Notes: generated by a model from the sequence alone, not told the origin. A DNA stretch of 58,864 nt from Bacteroidales bacterium (GCA_029931975.1 JAOZQY010000017.1:1-58864), one strand, 5' to 3'. Positions 26,598-36,677 are shown, counted from the first letter of the stretch. A program made the numbers and translations.

Positions 26598-28340
26598 ATG
26601 CAAGGAACGAAGAAAACATATAAATTATTTCTTGTGGGACTGCTTTCCGGGATGAGCCTGTTCTCCCTCTTTGCCCAGTCACCTTTCGAGCCTGTCTACG
26701 CAGAAGAAGCGGCAACAATTGTGGATCAGGTGCAGCTATTTACCGACCGTAACATATACACCGTGGATGAAAGCATTCATTTTATGGCGGAGCTCCGGGT
26801 GTTTGGAGGTGCTGAACTTGATAGCTGGAGCAGCATGCTCTACGTGGAGCTGGTTTCTCTTGACGGTAAAGCGATGGTGCATGAAAAATACAGAATTACG
26901 GGGGGGAGAGTAAATGGTTCCATACATGTACCTTCGGGGGCTCTGACCGGTGATTACTTGTTGAAGGCCTATACTCGTTGGATGCGGAACCGGGAGACGG
27001 ATAGTTTCTCTTACACTCCCCTGAAAATAATTAATCCCTTCAGGAAGGAGTTAAGTGCTTCATCTGTTGTGATTACCACACAGGAAATGCCTGTGAGAGT
27101 TCTATATCATGAGGGTATTCTGGCATGCAGCACTTCCTCTTCAGAATACACGGCAGGGGACCATATACTGATGAAATTATCCGTGGAAGAGCAGCTGATG
27201 CGACAAGCCATGGTTTGCTGTGTTACGGTAGTTCCGGAAGGAGCCATAGATCTTTTGGGGGGACAATATCAGGAAGGGGACAGGAAGAGGAGACAGGAGC
27301 CCTTCCGGGTCAGTTATCTGCCCGATATGGGCGACAGACTACCCCTGTCAGGGAGTGTGGTGGATTCCGATCAGCAGCCAGTTCCCTATACTACGCTTCA
27401 CTTTTCTCTCTTGGGTGCGTTTCCGGACTATTATGCTGCCATCAGCGATGAGAAGGGCAGATTCAATCTGTCCAGCTCATGGGGCGAAGGGAATCAGGAG
27501 TTTTTTGTGACCCCAGAGCAGTATGAGTCCAGTGATCTGGAAGTCCGTATTGATCAGGAATTTGATGGCCGACCGGGGCTGTCTCTCTCCGGGGAATTCA
27601 GTCTTTCAGAGGAAGAAAGTGAACTGGCCAGGAAGCTGACTCTGAACATGCAGCTTTCCAAGGCTTACCGGACCCTTGAAACTTCCGGAGCAAAAACTGA
27701 AAAAGTGGATGATGGGTACAGAGGAAAGGGAATTCCCTTCTACGGTACCAGAGTTAAGCGCTTAATAATCGATGACTACGTAAGGCTCCCCAATCTGGAG
27801 GAGGTCTTTATCAATCTTGTTCCGGAGGTGCAATTCTATAAGAAAAAAGGGAAGACCAGGATCAGGATTATGAGTGAAAATAACTCCATTGGGGTTTACA
27901 AGCCACTTATAATGATTGATAATATTTCTGTGTTTGATGAAGAGGCCTTACTGGCCCTTTCGCCGGAGAAGATTGAACGAATCGACCTGGTTAATGATAT
28001 CTACCTGAAGGGAAGTGTGGCTTTTGGCGGGATATTGGCCATCTATTCCAGAAAGGGCGATATGGCAGGAATTGACCTTCCAGAAGGGTCATACTTTTTC
28101 GATTTGCAGGGGATTTATCAAAATGCTCCGGAGATTGAGCTTACAATTCTGCCAGGAAGCAGGATCCCGGATACCAGGAATACCATTTACTGGAACAGCG
28201 AGGTGTTGGTGGACCGGGAAAATCCGGCAGAGATCCCTTTCCGGGCTCCGGCTACTCCTGGCAATTATGTGATTCTGGTCAGGGCTCTTTCGCCTGATGG
28301 GGAAATTTTATCGGCTTCCTCCAGGTTTACGGTGGAGTAA
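26598..28340 (+). CDS. Exported MG2-like (alpha-2-macroglobulin-type) domain protein
   Basis: 580 aa, signal peptide to about residue 26 (GMSLFSLFAQ). Residues about 40-150 look like an MG2-type macroglobulin domain: LFTDRNIYTVDESIHFMAEL, then a strand pattern to GDYLLKAYTRWMRN. A regulatory/Ig-like segment lies near 255-300 (LPLSGSVVDSDQQPVPYTTL). The central part near 395-480 resembles a TonB-plug-like fold (LEEVFINLVPEVQFYKKKGK, KPLIMIDNISVFDE, IERIDLVNDIYLKGSVAFGG). Such proteins occur in Bacteroidota beside TonB/DUF4249 pairs; role unknown. It starts one base after the DUF4249 stop, so it belongs to that operon. It converges with the CotH gene, with 9 bases between. Confidence 0.72.
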   Translation: MQGTKKTYKLFLVGLLSGMSLFSLFAQSPFEPVYAEEAATIVDQVQLFTDRNIYTVDESIHFMAELRVFGGAELDSWSSMLYVELVSLDGKAMVHEKYRITGGRVNGSIHVPSGALTGDYLLKAYTRWMRNRETDSFSYTPLKIINPFRKELSASSVVITTQEMPVRVLYHEGILACSTSSSEYTAGDHILMKLSVEEQLMRQAMVCCVTVVPEGAIDLLGGQYQEGDRKRRQEPFRVSYLPDMGDRLPLSGSVVDSDQQPVPYTTLHFSLLGAFPDYYAAISDEKGRFNLSSSWGEGNQEFFVTPEQYESSDLEVRIDQEFDGRPGLSLSGEFSLSEEESELARKLTLNMQLSKAYRTLETSGAKTEKVDDGYRGKGIPFYGTRVKRLIIDDYVRLPNLEEVFINLVPEVQFYKKKGKTRIRIMSENNSIGVYKPLIMIDNISVFDEEALLALSPEKIERIDLVNDIYLKGSVAFGGILAIYSRKGDMAGIDLPEGSYFFDLQGIYQNAPEIELTILPGSRIPDTRNTIYWNSEVLVDRENPAEIPFRAPATPGNYVILVRALSPDGEILSASSRFTVE

Positions 28341-28349
28341 TCATTTTCA

Positions 28350-31300
28350 CTAAGACTCCGTCTTAATAATCTTTCTTGAGATTCGTTCCCTTCCATGTTC
28401 CACCACCAGCAGGTAGATCCCTGCCGGTAGTCCGGAGACATCAAGTGCTCCTGCATATCCCTGGGTCCATCGGTCTGCTGTTGACTGCAGACATTGCCTC
28501 CCGGTCAGGTCGTAGAGACTGATCCGTGCCTGTGGATCAGAGTCATGGCTGCAGGTGAGTCTGATATTCAGCCGATCTGACACCGGGTTAGGGAAGAGGT
28601 CCAGTTGTGAGACCTGGTTTATTACATCCTGCTTCACAGAAAGGGATAGTTGGTTGGAATCTCCCGGAGTATAGTTTGTCATGGGCATCCAGTTGCTACT
28701 TCCATCGGGGTAGCGTCCAAATGATATATTGCTTCCCTGACTGCCAAATTCCCGAGAATCGATCCAGTAGAGAAGCTCTCCGCTCTGGGTGGAGAGTCCA
28801 ACGAATTCACCATTGCTGCTCAGTTTAAAGTTGGTATGAAGTGGACCAAAGCCGGGCTTCTGATCCGCATAGAAGATCAGAAAACTATGGGTTCCGATGG
28901 TGGTTTGTTCCGGATAATCAAATGGAATCTGCCATTTGGCGGGCGTATCCCGGTCATCTGTGAGGTAGAGACCTGCCAGGTCTATCTTCTCGCTTCCTCC
29001 GTTGTAGATTTCTATCCAGTCTGAATCTCTCCCAGACGAGTCCGTGAAGGCTCCCTGATTGGAAGCCATAAATTCGTTGATATACAGCTCAGCAACCAGT
29101 TCCGGCTGATTTAAGGAAGTAACTGCCCGGATAGAGATCTCATTATCCGGGGTCAGTGTGAGAAGTCGATCTTTATAGGTGAAAAAGGTATCCGGATTGG
29201 GACTCAGCCCCTGCAGCTCCAGATCAAAACTAAGGTCAGAGCTGGTGGGATCGTATTGGTGAACCTCTACGGCCAGGATGTTGGTGCCGGAAAGCAACGT
29301 CTCTGCATTGACGTTGAAACTCATGTAGCTATTTTCTTGTGCTTCATCCACAAAGCTTGTAGCCAGCGTTGTGGGGAGAATCTCCCCTGCAGGCATATTG
29401 TTTCTGAGCAACTCATTTCCGTTGAGGTAGGCCACCACACCATCGTCACGAATTATCTGCAGGGCAAGCTCCTGGAATTGTTCCGGATAAGCAATGTCAA
29501 ATTTAAGCCGGAAATAATAAGAGATGTGTTTCTGCTCAATGTTTCCTCCAAAATCAAGAATGGTGGCTTCATCCCCGTCTCCATATCCCAGCTCACCAGC
29601 TCCTTCAGACCAGGCTGAGTCATCAAAGTCCTCCTCCTTCCATTGGGTGTCGGGATCGAGGCCCGAATCATTGTATTTCCATACGGAGCGGGGTGGAACT
29701 AGAACACTTACTTCAGTATTTCCGGTGCCTACCTCCCAGTGGCTAAAGCGATAACCCGGTTTTGCAATGCAATTAAGGTTTAGCTCTGTACCTGCCAGGT
29801 AGCTTCCCTGCATTCCATCCGGTGCCACCTGTACATCGTTAAGCTCCACCCGGTAGGTCCCGGTCGTGGGTGCCACCTCCAGGCTTATTTCCCTGCCCAG
29901 CTCAAAAAAGTTGCACATATTAGTGCGAACATAAGCGGGCCTCTCACTGGCAAAAGTTCTGAGTTCATTCACATATTCCTCCCAACTTTCCATGGACCAG
30001 GGCCTGTTCCAGCGTGCTATCTGGTCGGGGACCACATCCATTAAATGATAGTAGAAGGAGTCGATTTGATGATGGACCCGTTGGGTAGTCAGAGTGGTAT
30101 TGAGATGCATCAGGTATTTCTGTATAAATTTTTTCCTGAAACCTTCGTTCTCCAGCAGCCGGCGAATGATCAGGGTGGCCCACCTTGGGTTGGGCCATTC
30201 GTCTGTATTGTTGGCTGTTGCGAATGAAAACATATCCAGGGCAGGATTGAAATCGTAGAGACCCATGGTGAAGTCCAGGTCGAACAGAATCCAGCGCCAT
30301 TTAGAGCCGGGAGCATGCGCCTTCCATAACTTCTGGTTGTTCCCGGGCCAGTCGCGGTGGGCAAAAAAGAGTTCGGTGATCAGGTAGTCCATATAAGAAT
30401 CAATATCTACCCGGTCGGCCACCCAGTCAAAATTGGACTGTTCAGCCAGGGAGTTGTTCTCCAGAAAGTGTTGTAGGCTGTCATAGGCATCAATGCTTCC
30501 GGCAAATGACTGACTCTTTTTGACATCTATCTTGATGAAATCGATCTCCTCGGGATCCAAACCGTAGTTGGCGGTAACATAGTGCTCGTTCGTTTTCTCA
30601 CGTAGGTTGTAGATGCCGAAGAATTCACCATTCAGAAATACACGGACCGTTTCATACCCCTGATAGTCCACATTCATCTTTGGCCATACCACGGATTGTA
30701 TCATGGCATCCCGGAACATGGTATATTGATTATCACTTCCCGAATTTCTCAGGACCAATCCCTTGAAAGCATGGATCTCAGGCTTGTCACTGAAGAAGGG
30801 ATACTTCATGCTGCTGTTTCCATAGCGCCCACGGGCAAATAAGGCCAGTGATTTCATGGGTGCTGTACGACTGCATGCCCCATGCATTTTTACACCCACA
30901 TCCTGCTGAATCGTTCTTTCCCCGAATAGGTTAAAGTATTCAAAACTGAGTGGCCGCTCCCAGTCCTGGTTCCAGTTGACTGGTACATCCGTGCAATTTC
31001 CGGGGATCCCGTTGCTTCCAACCACATAAATCCCTGTTTCGTCATCCCAGAAGTGAAGCGGATCGGTGGAAATAGAGAAGACCGGCATGGCAAAGCTATT
31101 GCCTATGATGAAGGAAGAAGTAGAGATGGGACCTTCTTCAAATCCCTCTTGCCAGAGGCGGGCACGTACCACGGTGTTCTGAGAGACCTGGATGGGTTCT
31201 GAATAGCTGGGATCGTCGCTATCAGGTTCCGATCCGTCCAGGGTATATCTAATGAATCCGGGCCCATCAGCCTCCATGATGACCTCCACGGAGTTGCTGT

Positions 31301-31844
31301 GGATGGCTGCTGGGGGAGTAATGGAAACCCCGGCTGAATATAGGAAGCCCGATTCACTGTCGTTTTGTTCTTCTGGAGTGGAATGGCTGAAATAGAGCCT
31401 GGAGCCATCCATGGAGATCCCAAAGGAGATATCCGCATGCATTTGAGGGAATTGGAGGGAGTCGCTAAGGGTGCCCGTTTGCTCAAAAAGATAAACCGTT
31501 TCGCCCGAAGCACTCAGTTTGAAATTAGCGTGGCAAGCTATGGTGCTGCTGGTGCCATCGGCCCAGACCAGCTGGAAGGCACCTGCTGCGAGCTGGGTCC
31601 CTGCCGGAAACTGCCATTTCTCAGGGTCCTTCAGCTTGTCGCTCAGGTAATAGGCCGAAAGATCTATGACATCGCCTGTTCCATTATAAATCTCGATCCA
31701 GTCGCCTGGTTCACCGGTGTGGGGATTGGATAGCCCACTATCGTTGACGGCCATCACTTCATTGATTAGAAGCTGCGACTTAAGTGGGATGCCTGTAAGG
31801 GCCAGGAAAAGCAGTGTTAGGAGTTTAGTTCTAAACATATCCAC
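28350..31844 (-). CDS. CotH kinase/lamin-tail surface protein with T9SS sorting domain
   Basis: 1164-aa secreted protein. Signal peptide about 1-23. The first lamin-tail domain is about 24-150 (LINEVMAVNDSGLSNPHTGE, WIEIYNGTGDVIDL). A chitobiase-like Ig domain lies about 185-235 (IRYTLDGSEPDSDDPSY). The CotH-type kinase domain is about 310-640: VGVKMHGACSRTAPMKSLAL, LRNSGSDNQYTMFRDAM, VFLNGEFFGIYNLREKTNE and WILFDLDFTMGLYDF. Then come a lectin-like segment, a second lamin-tail domain (about 925-1060) and a T9SS type A C-terminal domain (LFPNPVSDRLNIRL...GIYLLVVEHG). It is exported by the type IX system and probably surface-bound. CotH-fold proteins phosphorylate proteins in spores; here the target is unknown. 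Confidence 0.88.
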   Translation of the reverse strand: MDMFRTKLLTLLFLALTGIPLKSQLLINEVMAVNDSGLSNPHTGEPGDWIEIYNGTGDVIDLSAYYLSDKLKDPEKWQFPAGTQLAAGAFQLVWADGTSSTIACHANFKLSASGETVYLFEQTGTLSDSLQFPQMHADISFGISMDGSRLYFSHSTPEEQNDSESGFLYSAGVSITPPAAIHSNSVEVIMEADGPGFIRYTLDGSEPDSDDPSYSEPIQVSQNTVVRARLWQEGFEEGPISTSSFIIGNSFAMPVFSISTDPLHFWDDETGIYVVGSNGIPGNCTDVPVNWNQDWERPLSFEYFNLFGERTIQQDVGVKMHGACSRTAPMKSLALFARGRYGNSSMKYPFFSDKPEIHAFKGLVLRNSGSDNQYTMFRDAMIQSVVWPKMNVDYQGYETVRVFLNGEFFGIYNLREKTNEHYVTANYGLDPEEIDFIKIDVKKSQSFAGSIDAYDSLQHFLENNSLAEQSNFDWVADRVDIDSYMDYLITELFFAHRDWPGNNQKLWKAHAPGSKWRWILFDLDFTMGLYDFNPALDMFSFATANNTDEWPNPRWATLIIRRLLENEGFRKKFIQKYLMHLNTTLTTQRVHHQIDSFYYHLMDVVPDQIARWNRPWSMESWEEYVNELRTFASERPAYVRTNMCNFFELGREISLEVAPTTGTYRVELNDVQVAPDGMQGSYLAGTELNLNCIAKPGYRFSHWEVGTGNTEVSVLVPPRSVWKYNDSGLDPDTQWKEEDFDDSAWSEGAGELGYGDGDEATILDFGGNIEQKHISYYFRLKFDIAYPEQFQELALQIIRDDGVVAYLNGNELLRNNMPAGEILPTTLATSFVDEAQENSYMSFNVNAETLLSGTNILAVEVHQYDPTSSDLSFDLELQGLSPNPDTFFTYKDRLLTLTPDNEISIRAVTSLNQPELVAELYINEFMASNQGAFTDSSGRDSDWIEIYNGGSEKIDLAGLYLTDDRDTPAKWQIPFDYPEQTTIGTHSFLIFYADQKPGFGPLHTNFKLSSNGEFVGLSTQSGELLYWIDSREFGSQGSNISFGRYPDGSSNWMPMTNYTPGDSNQLSLSVKQDVINQVSQLDLFPNPVSDRLNIRLTCSHDSDPQARISLYDLTGRQCLQSTADRWTQGYAGALDVSGLPAGIYLLVVEHGRERISRKIIKTES

Positions 31845-31897
31845 TCTGAGATGACTCTAAAATAGATAAAAAAATTCAGGGGAGAGATGAAAAACAA

Positions 31898-31905
31898 TAA
31901 CTTTG
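31898..31905 (+). promoter_or_regulatory. Candidate -7 box of the menaquinone operon
   Basis: TAACTTTG is a perfect TAnnTTTG box ending four bases before the menG ATG. Start of transcription would fall on or next to the start codon, giving a leaderless or nearly leaderless mRNA. No clear TTTG at -33 is present, which lowers confidence. Confidence 0.4.
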
Positions 31906-31909
31906 GCGT

Positions 31910-32638
31910 ATGAACGATTTTCCTCTCCATGATTTCTATGGAGATATTTATACTTCCTATGACCGGGTGAATCGTATTTTTACCTTTGGAAAGGATCGCG
32001 CATGGCGCCGGAAGGCAGCAGCTGAATTGCTTGCTAATGAGCCTGACAGGGTGTTGGATCTGTGTACCGGAACTGGAGATTTCATCCTGGAGCTGGCCGG
32101 ACAGTCGGCCGAATCTGGCAGAAATATAGAGCTGGGCGGATATGATTTCAGCAGGGAGATGCTTCAGGAAGCAGAGCGGAAAAAAGGAGAGTTACAAAAA
32201 AGAAAAAGCCTCCCTGATATCAGTTTTAAGGAGGGTGATGCAGGAGCAATGCCCTATGAAGATGGTCATTTCGATGCCCTGGGCATCACCTTCGGCCTTC
32301 GGAACCTGGTCTATGAAAACTCAAATGCAAAGCAGCACTTATCAGAAATATACCGGGTGCTGCGACCGGGTGGACAGTTTGTGGTGCTCGAGAGCAGCAA
32401 GCCTGCGAGTCCGCTCTGGACTGTGTTTAACAGCATCTACCTTCGGTTTTTTCTTCCCTACCTGGGAGGACTAATATCGGGGAACCTGAAGGCCTATAAG
32501 TACCTGGCCAACTCATCAAAGAACTACTACTCAATCAGAGAGATGGAGATGATCCTGGAGAGTGCTGGCTTTCATGCCCTTCGTAGCAGGGCTCTTTTCC
32601 TGGGATCTGTTATGCTCCTGGTGCTTGAGAAGAAATAG
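31910..32638 (+). CDS. menG: Demethylmenaquinone methyltransferase
   Basis: 242-aa SAM-dependent methyltransferase of the UbiE/MenG family that makes menaquinone from demethylmenaquinone. Motif I is VLDLCTGTGDFILELA (about residue 49). Further marks are GDAGAMPYEDGHFDALGITF (about 110), VLRPGGQFVVLESSKP, and the family-specific PYLGGLISGNLKAYKYLANS with KNYYSI. Full length. First gene of the plus-strand men cluster, divergent from the CotH gene with a 65-base spacer. Confidence 0.94.
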   Translation: MNDFPLHDFYGDIYTSYDRVNRIFTFGKDRAWRRKAAAELLANEPDRVLDLCTGTGDFILELAGQSAESGRNIELGGYDFSREMLQEAERKKGELQKRKSLPDISFKEGDAGAMPYEDGHFDALGITFGLRNLVYENSNAKQHLSEIYRVLRPGGQFVVLESSKPASPLWTVFNSIYLRFFLPYLGGLISGNLKAYKYLANSSKNYYSIREMEMILESAGFHALRSRALFLGSVMLLVLEKK

Positions 32639-32654
32639 GGAAATTGTATATTTG
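32625..32654 (+). promoter_or_regulatory. Candidate internal promoter before the thioesterase gene
   Basis: TATATTTG (32647-32654) is a perfect TAnnTTTG box. TTGA at 32625-32628 lies 18 bases upstream as a partial -33 element. It would drive menI and the genes after it separately from menG, with a leader of about 15 bases. Confidence 0.4.
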
Positions 32655-32673
32655 GGCTAGCAGATTTGACGTG

Positions 32674-33093
32674 ATGACTATTGAAGAGATAAACAGGGCG
32701 TGCAAGGATACATTTATGGAGCTCCTGGGAATAGAGTTTACCAAAGCTACAGAGACATCCCTTGAAGCTCATATGCCAATTACACCAGCTCTATATCAGC
32801 CTATGGAGGTGGTGCACGGGGGTGCTCTGATTTCCCTGGCCGAAAGTGTGGGGAGCGCTGCTTCCTTCCTGCTGGTGGATCCGGAGCATTTTAATGTGCT
32901 GGGCAGCTCGGTCAACAGTCAGCACATTTCTCCCGCAAGAAAAGGAACACTATACGCAAAGGCCACCCTGTTGATGAGAGGTAATTTTAAACATATCTGG
33001 GATGTGGAAATAAAGGATGATGCCGGTAAACTAATTTCCATCAGCCGTGTTACCAATAGTATTAAACCAAGAAACCCGAAAGCAGTACGCTGA
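32674..33093 (+). CDS. menI: Hotdog thioesterase, probable DHNA-CoA thioesterase
   Basis: 139-aa PaaI/YdiI-type hotdog-fold thioesterase. The ATG at 32674 gives the usual family start (TIEEINRACKDTFMELLGI). The active-site helix VVHGGALISLAESVGS holds the catalytic Glu and matches YdiI/MenI closely. Further marks are NSQHISPARKGTLYAKA and DAGKLISISRVTNSI. Its place between menG and menF argues that it releases 1,4-dihydroxy-2-naphthoate from its CoA thioester, the step after MenB. By sequence alone it could be a general thioesterase. Confidence 0.82.
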   Translation: MTIEEINRACKDTFMELLGIEFTKATETSLEAHMPITPALYQPMEVVHGGALISLAESVGSAASFLLVDPEHFNVLGSSVNSQHISPARKGTLYAKATLLMRGNFKHIWDVEIKDDAGKLISISRVTNSIKPRNPKAVR

Positions 33094-33102
33094 GCGACCA
33101 CA

Positions 33103-34230
33103 ATGAACAAAGGTCTTATAGCCATCCATAACGCCTGCATTGCCAAAAACCTCCCGTTTGTAACCTTTCGTCTGCCCCAGCAGGAGCATAGTATTACCTA
33201 TATACAGACCACTTCGGGAAATGTAGAGTGGCTTAATATTACGGATATCTCCGGGGAGACCGGTTTTATTATGGCCCCTTTTGATACCAGGAACGGTCAC
33301 CGCTATATCCTGGTGAAACCCGATTTGGTGATTAAGGAGGAAGAGATCGGCCGGGAGACCATCAGAAGGGTGGAGCAACTGGAATCGAGGTCGCAGCCGA
33401 TGTGGAACCTTGAGGAGCCTGTGGTGACAGGAAGTAAGGCCTACCTGGAGCAGGTGGATGCCATCAAGTCGTCCATTTCCACGGGTGCCTTTCAAAAGGC
33501 GGTGCTTTCCCGCATTCGGGTGGTAAATGGAAAGCACATGGAGCTGGTTCCCAAACTCTACCAGGCCATTTGCAGGAAGCACCCCAATGCTTTCAGCTAT
33601 CTGTTTAAAAGCGATGATCATTTTTGGATGGGAGCCTCCCCGGAACCCCTGCTCAGACTCCGGGGAGGGAAGGTCTCCACGGTTTCCCTGGCAGGCACCA
33701 GGCCCTTTGCTGAAAAGCACATGGATCTAAACAGGTGGACCGCCAAGGAGGTACTGGAACAGGAGTATGTAACACGCTATATCCATGATGTACTAAGGGA
33801 TTTCGATGTAAAGGATTACAGGGTAAGCTCACCTTATGTAAAGAAAGCGGGGAACCTTCTGCATTTGCGCACAGATTTTTCACTGGACTATAACAAATTG
33901 AACGGCAGGTTATGGGAATTTGTGGATGCCATGCACCCTACACCAGCTGTGGCGGGTCAGCCCAAGGAGGATGCCATTCAGTTTATTAAAAATCTGGAAC
34001 CACACGACCGGGATTATTATACGGGATTCCTGGGACCGGTCTCATGCGACGGAGAGACCGACCTCTTTGTGAATTTACGATGCATGAAAATCACCCCCAA
34101 TTATATTTCCCTCTATGTGGGTGGAGGCATTACCCTGGAGTCTGATTCAGCCGAAGAATGGAAAGAAACCCGGCTGAAAGCAAAATCGCTACTAAGGATA
34201 CTGGGGACTTATATTAAAAACCTGGAGTAA
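33103..34230 (+). CDS. menF: Isochorismate synthase
   Basis: 375-aa chorismate-binding enzyme that converts chorismate to isochorismate, the first committed step of menaquinone synthesis. The catalytic domain is recognisable from FQKAVLSRIRVV (about residue 131), WMGASPEPLLRLRGGKV and VSLAGTRPF (about 173), to HPTPAVAGQPKEDA (about 283) and DRDYYTGFLGPVS with LFVNLRCMKI. The length is normal for Bacteroidota MenF, which lacks an extended N-terminal domain. Its TAA shares one base with the menD start (TAATG). Confidence 0.93.
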   Translation: MNKGLIAIHNACIAKNLPFVTFRLPQQEHSITYIQTTSGNVEWLNITDISGETGFIMAPFDTRNGHRYILVKPDLVIKEEEIGRETIRRVEQLESRSQPMWNLEEPVVTGSKAYLEQVDAIKSSISTGAFQKAVLSRIRVVNGKHMELVPKLYQAICRKHPNAFSYLFKSDDHFWMGASPEPLLRLRGGKVSTVSLAGTRPFAEKHMDLNRWTAKEVLEQEYVTRYIHDVLRDFDVKDYRVSSPYVKKAGNLLHLRTDFSLDYNKLNGRLWEFVDAMHPTPAVAGQPKEDAIQFIKNLEPHDRDYYTGFLGPVSCDGETDLFVNLRCMKITPNYISLYVGGGITLESDSAEEWKETRLKAKSLLRILGTYIKNLE

Positions 34231-35846
34231 TGCCCTTGCACCATCTCCAACATATTGCCGAACTGGGTCCTCTGCTTAAAAGGCATGGTGCCACCCATGT
34301 GATCATAGCCCCTGGAAGCAGAAATGCACCTCTTATCCAGCTATTTACCGCAGATGAGGACTTCGAATGTCATAGCATTGTGGATGAACGTTCTGCAGGC
34401 TATGTGGCTCTGGGAATGGCCCGAGAGCTTGGAGAACCAGTGATAGTACTGACCACATCTGGTACCGCGGTACTGAATCTCTCTCCGGCCATTGCCGAAG
34501 CTTTTCATCAGAGGATTCCCCTGCTGATACTTACAGCCGATCGCCCCAGGGAGATACTTTCCCAGTTTAGCAACCAGGTAATTGATCAGCGTGCACCCTA
34601 TTTCAACCATTCAAAGGGCTTCTTTGAATTTCCTGCTGAAGTACGGAGCCATGAAGAATTGGAAAAAGGAATGGAGTGCGTTGAGAGATTGTTAAAGGAG
34701 GCCCTGCAGCAAGCAAAAGGACCGGTGCATCTAAACCTGCCTCTGACAGAGCCCCTTTATATACCTCTTCCTTCACCTGTATTGTCACAGGAGGAAGCGC
34801 TGACTTCATTGCTACAGTCATCCACCCCATCTTCTTTGTCTGCCGCTAATTTTTCCGGGAAAAAAATTTTGATTCTTGCGGGCATGGGGAAGGCTCAAAA
34901 AGAACTGCGCTCTATCCTTGAACAGATTGTATTGAGTAAACAGGCTGTGGTAGTGGCGGAGAACATCTCCAACCTGGCCTCGGAATATTTTATTTCTACG
35001 CCTGAACTGGTGCTGTCAGGTGCATCAGATGATGAAAGGGAGACTTTGAAACCTGATCTGGTGATTGCCTTTGGGCAGCAGGTTGTTTCCAAGCGAATGA
35101 AACTCTTTGTGCAGGCGCTGGATAAGGTCGAACTTACAGAGCTTCCTGAGGATGGTAATGCAGCAAGCATATTAAAAGAATTGATCGGATCGATAGAGGA
35201 GGACAACTTTTATGGTAAAAAATGGAAGGAACTTGAAGGCCGGGAGCAAGAACATTCTGCAGCCTATCTATCCGATGCTTCCTTCGGGAGTTTGAGTGCC
35301 CTTGGCCGAATCCTTGATGCTGTTCCTGACGGCAGTGTGGTTCACCTGGGAAACAGCTCCACCATACGATTTTCACAATTGCTTCCTTCCAGGCCCGATC
35401 TCATATACTCATCCAACAGGGGGACCTCCGGAATCGATGGATCCGTATCCACAGCTGTAGGGGCGGCCATGGTATCGGAGCAGCAACACCTGCTGGTGGT
35501 GGGGGACCTCAGTTTTGTATATGACTCAAACGCCCTCTGGAACAAAGATTTTCCTGAGAACCTGAAAATTGTGGTGATCAACGATGGAGGAGGAGGAATT
35601 TTTCGCCTGCTGGAGGGACCCGGGCGTATGGCTTTTTTCGAAGAGTTCAGTATCACCCGGCACCCGGTATCCATGGAACTTCTCTCAGGGGCCTTTGGCA
35701 GAGGCTATGGAAGGGCGTCGGATTTCAATGAGCTGAATAGCCAGCTTTTTGGTTTTTTCACCCCGGGAAAAGGCAAAGCAGTGCTAGAGGTGGACTGTAC
35801 GGCCAGTGATAATAGTCGTATCTTTAAAGAATTATTCAATAAATAG
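34230..35846 (+). CDS. menD: SEPHCHC synthase (MenD)
   Basis: 538-aa thiamine diphosphate enzyme that condenses isochorismate with 2-oxoglutarate. N-terminal PYR domain: HVIIAPGSRNAPLIQLF, SIVDERSAGYVALGMARE (catalytic Glu region) and TTSGTAVLNLSPAIAEA. C-terminal PP domain: SNRGTSGIDGSVSTAVGAAM and VVGDLSFVYDSNALW (metal-binding GD), then VINDGGGGIFRLL. Complete. Overlaps menF by one base and precedes menB by 9 bases. Confidence 0.95.
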   Translation: MPLHHLQHIAELGPLLKRHGATHVIIAPGSRNAPLIQLFTADEDFECHSIVDERSAGYVALGMARELGEPVIVLTTSGTAVLNLSPAIAEAFHQRIPLLILTADRPREILSQFSNQVIDQRAPYFNHSKGFFEFPAEVRSHEELEKGMECVERLLKEALQQAKGPVHLNLPLTEPLYIPLPSPVLSQEEALTSLLQSSTPSSLSAANFSGKKILILAGMGKAQKELRSILEQIVLSKQAVVVAENISNLASEYFISTPELVLSGASDDERETLKPDLVIAFGQQVVSKRMKLFVQALDKVELTELPEDGNAASILKELIGSIEEDNFYGKKWKELEGREQEHSAAYLSDASFGSLSALGRILDAVPDGSVVHLGNSSTIRFSQLLPSRPDLIYSSNRGTSGIDGSVSTAVGAAMVSEQQHLLVVGDLSFVYDSNALWNKDFPENLKIVVINDGGGGIFRLLEGPGRMAFFEEFSITRHPVSMELLSGAFGRGYGRASDFNELNSQLFGFFTPGKGKAVLEVDCTASDNSRIFKELFNK

Positions 35847-35855
35847 TCATAAGAG

Positions 35856-36677
35856 ATGGATAAAAGAGAGTGGAAGAGCCTCAGGGAATTTGAGGAGATC
35901 CGTTTTGAATATATTGAGGGAATAGCAAAGATTACCATCAATCGTCCACGCTACTATAATGCTTTTACCCCCGATACTACACGGGAGATCAGCGAGGCCC
36001 TTGTAGTCTGCAGGGAGAACCCGGAAATCAGAGTGGTGATTCTTACCGGTGAAGGAGAGAAGGCCTTTTGCAGTGGGGGCGATCAGAATGTAAAAAGCTT
36101 TGCTGGTTATGTGGGAAAAGACGGAGTACCCAGGCTCAATGTGCTTGATGTACAGCGCCAGATCAGGAGTCTGCCCAAACCGGTGATAGCCATGGTTAAT
36201 GGCTATGCCATTGGCGGGGGACATGTGCTGCATGTGGTGTGTGATCTATCTATTGCTTCAGAAAATGCCCGCTTCGGTCAGACTGGACCCAAGGTGGGAA
36301 GCTTTGATGCGGGATTCGGTTCATCCTACCTGGCCAGACATGTGGGGCAGAAGAAGGCCAGGGAGATCTGGTTTCTATGTGAGCAGTACACAGCAGCTGA
36401 GGCTCTGGAAATGGGACTGGTTAACAAGGTGGTGCCACTGGACAAGCTGGAGGATACCACGGTGGGGTGGTGCCAAAAGATCATGCGCCATAGTCCTATT
36501 GCCCTCCGGATGATCAAGGCCGGACTTAATGCGGAATTGGACGGACAGGCCGGGATCCAGGAGCTGGCAGGGAATGCCACCATGCTTTACTATATGACTG
36601 AAGAGGCACAGGAAGGAAAAAATGCTTTCCTGGAAAAACGGGATCCTGACTGGGATCAGTTCCCTAAATTACCCTGA
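35856..36677 (+). CDS. menB: 1,4-dihydroxy-2-naphthoyl-CoA synthase
   Basis: 273-aa crotonase-fold enzyme that closes the second ring from o-succinylbenzoyl-CoA. Landmarks: [37 protein letters not shown] (oxyanion loop, about residue 75), [20 protein letters not shown] (about 113), and [22 protein letters not shown] (about 143), which is specific for MenB. C terminus [14 protein letters not shown] is typical. Complete and in the expected place after menD. Confidence 0.95.
   Translation: MDKREWKSLREFEEIRFEYIEGIAKITINRPRYYNAFTPDTTREISEALVVCRENPEIRVVILTGEGEKAFCSGGDQNVKSFAGYVGKDGVPRLNVLDVQRQIRSLPKPVIAMVNGYAIGGGHVLHVVCDLSIASENARFGQTGPKVGSFDAGFGSSYLARHVGQKKAREIWFLCEQYTAAEALEMGLVNKVVPLDKLEDTTVGWCQKIMRHSPIALRMIKAGLNAELDGQAGIQELAGNATMLYYMTEEAQEGKNAFLEKRDPDWDQFPKLP

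Noticed and set aside
28341-28349. Terminator between the MG2-like and CotH genes
   Set aside because: Only 9 bases separate the stops and no inverted repeat is apparent around them.
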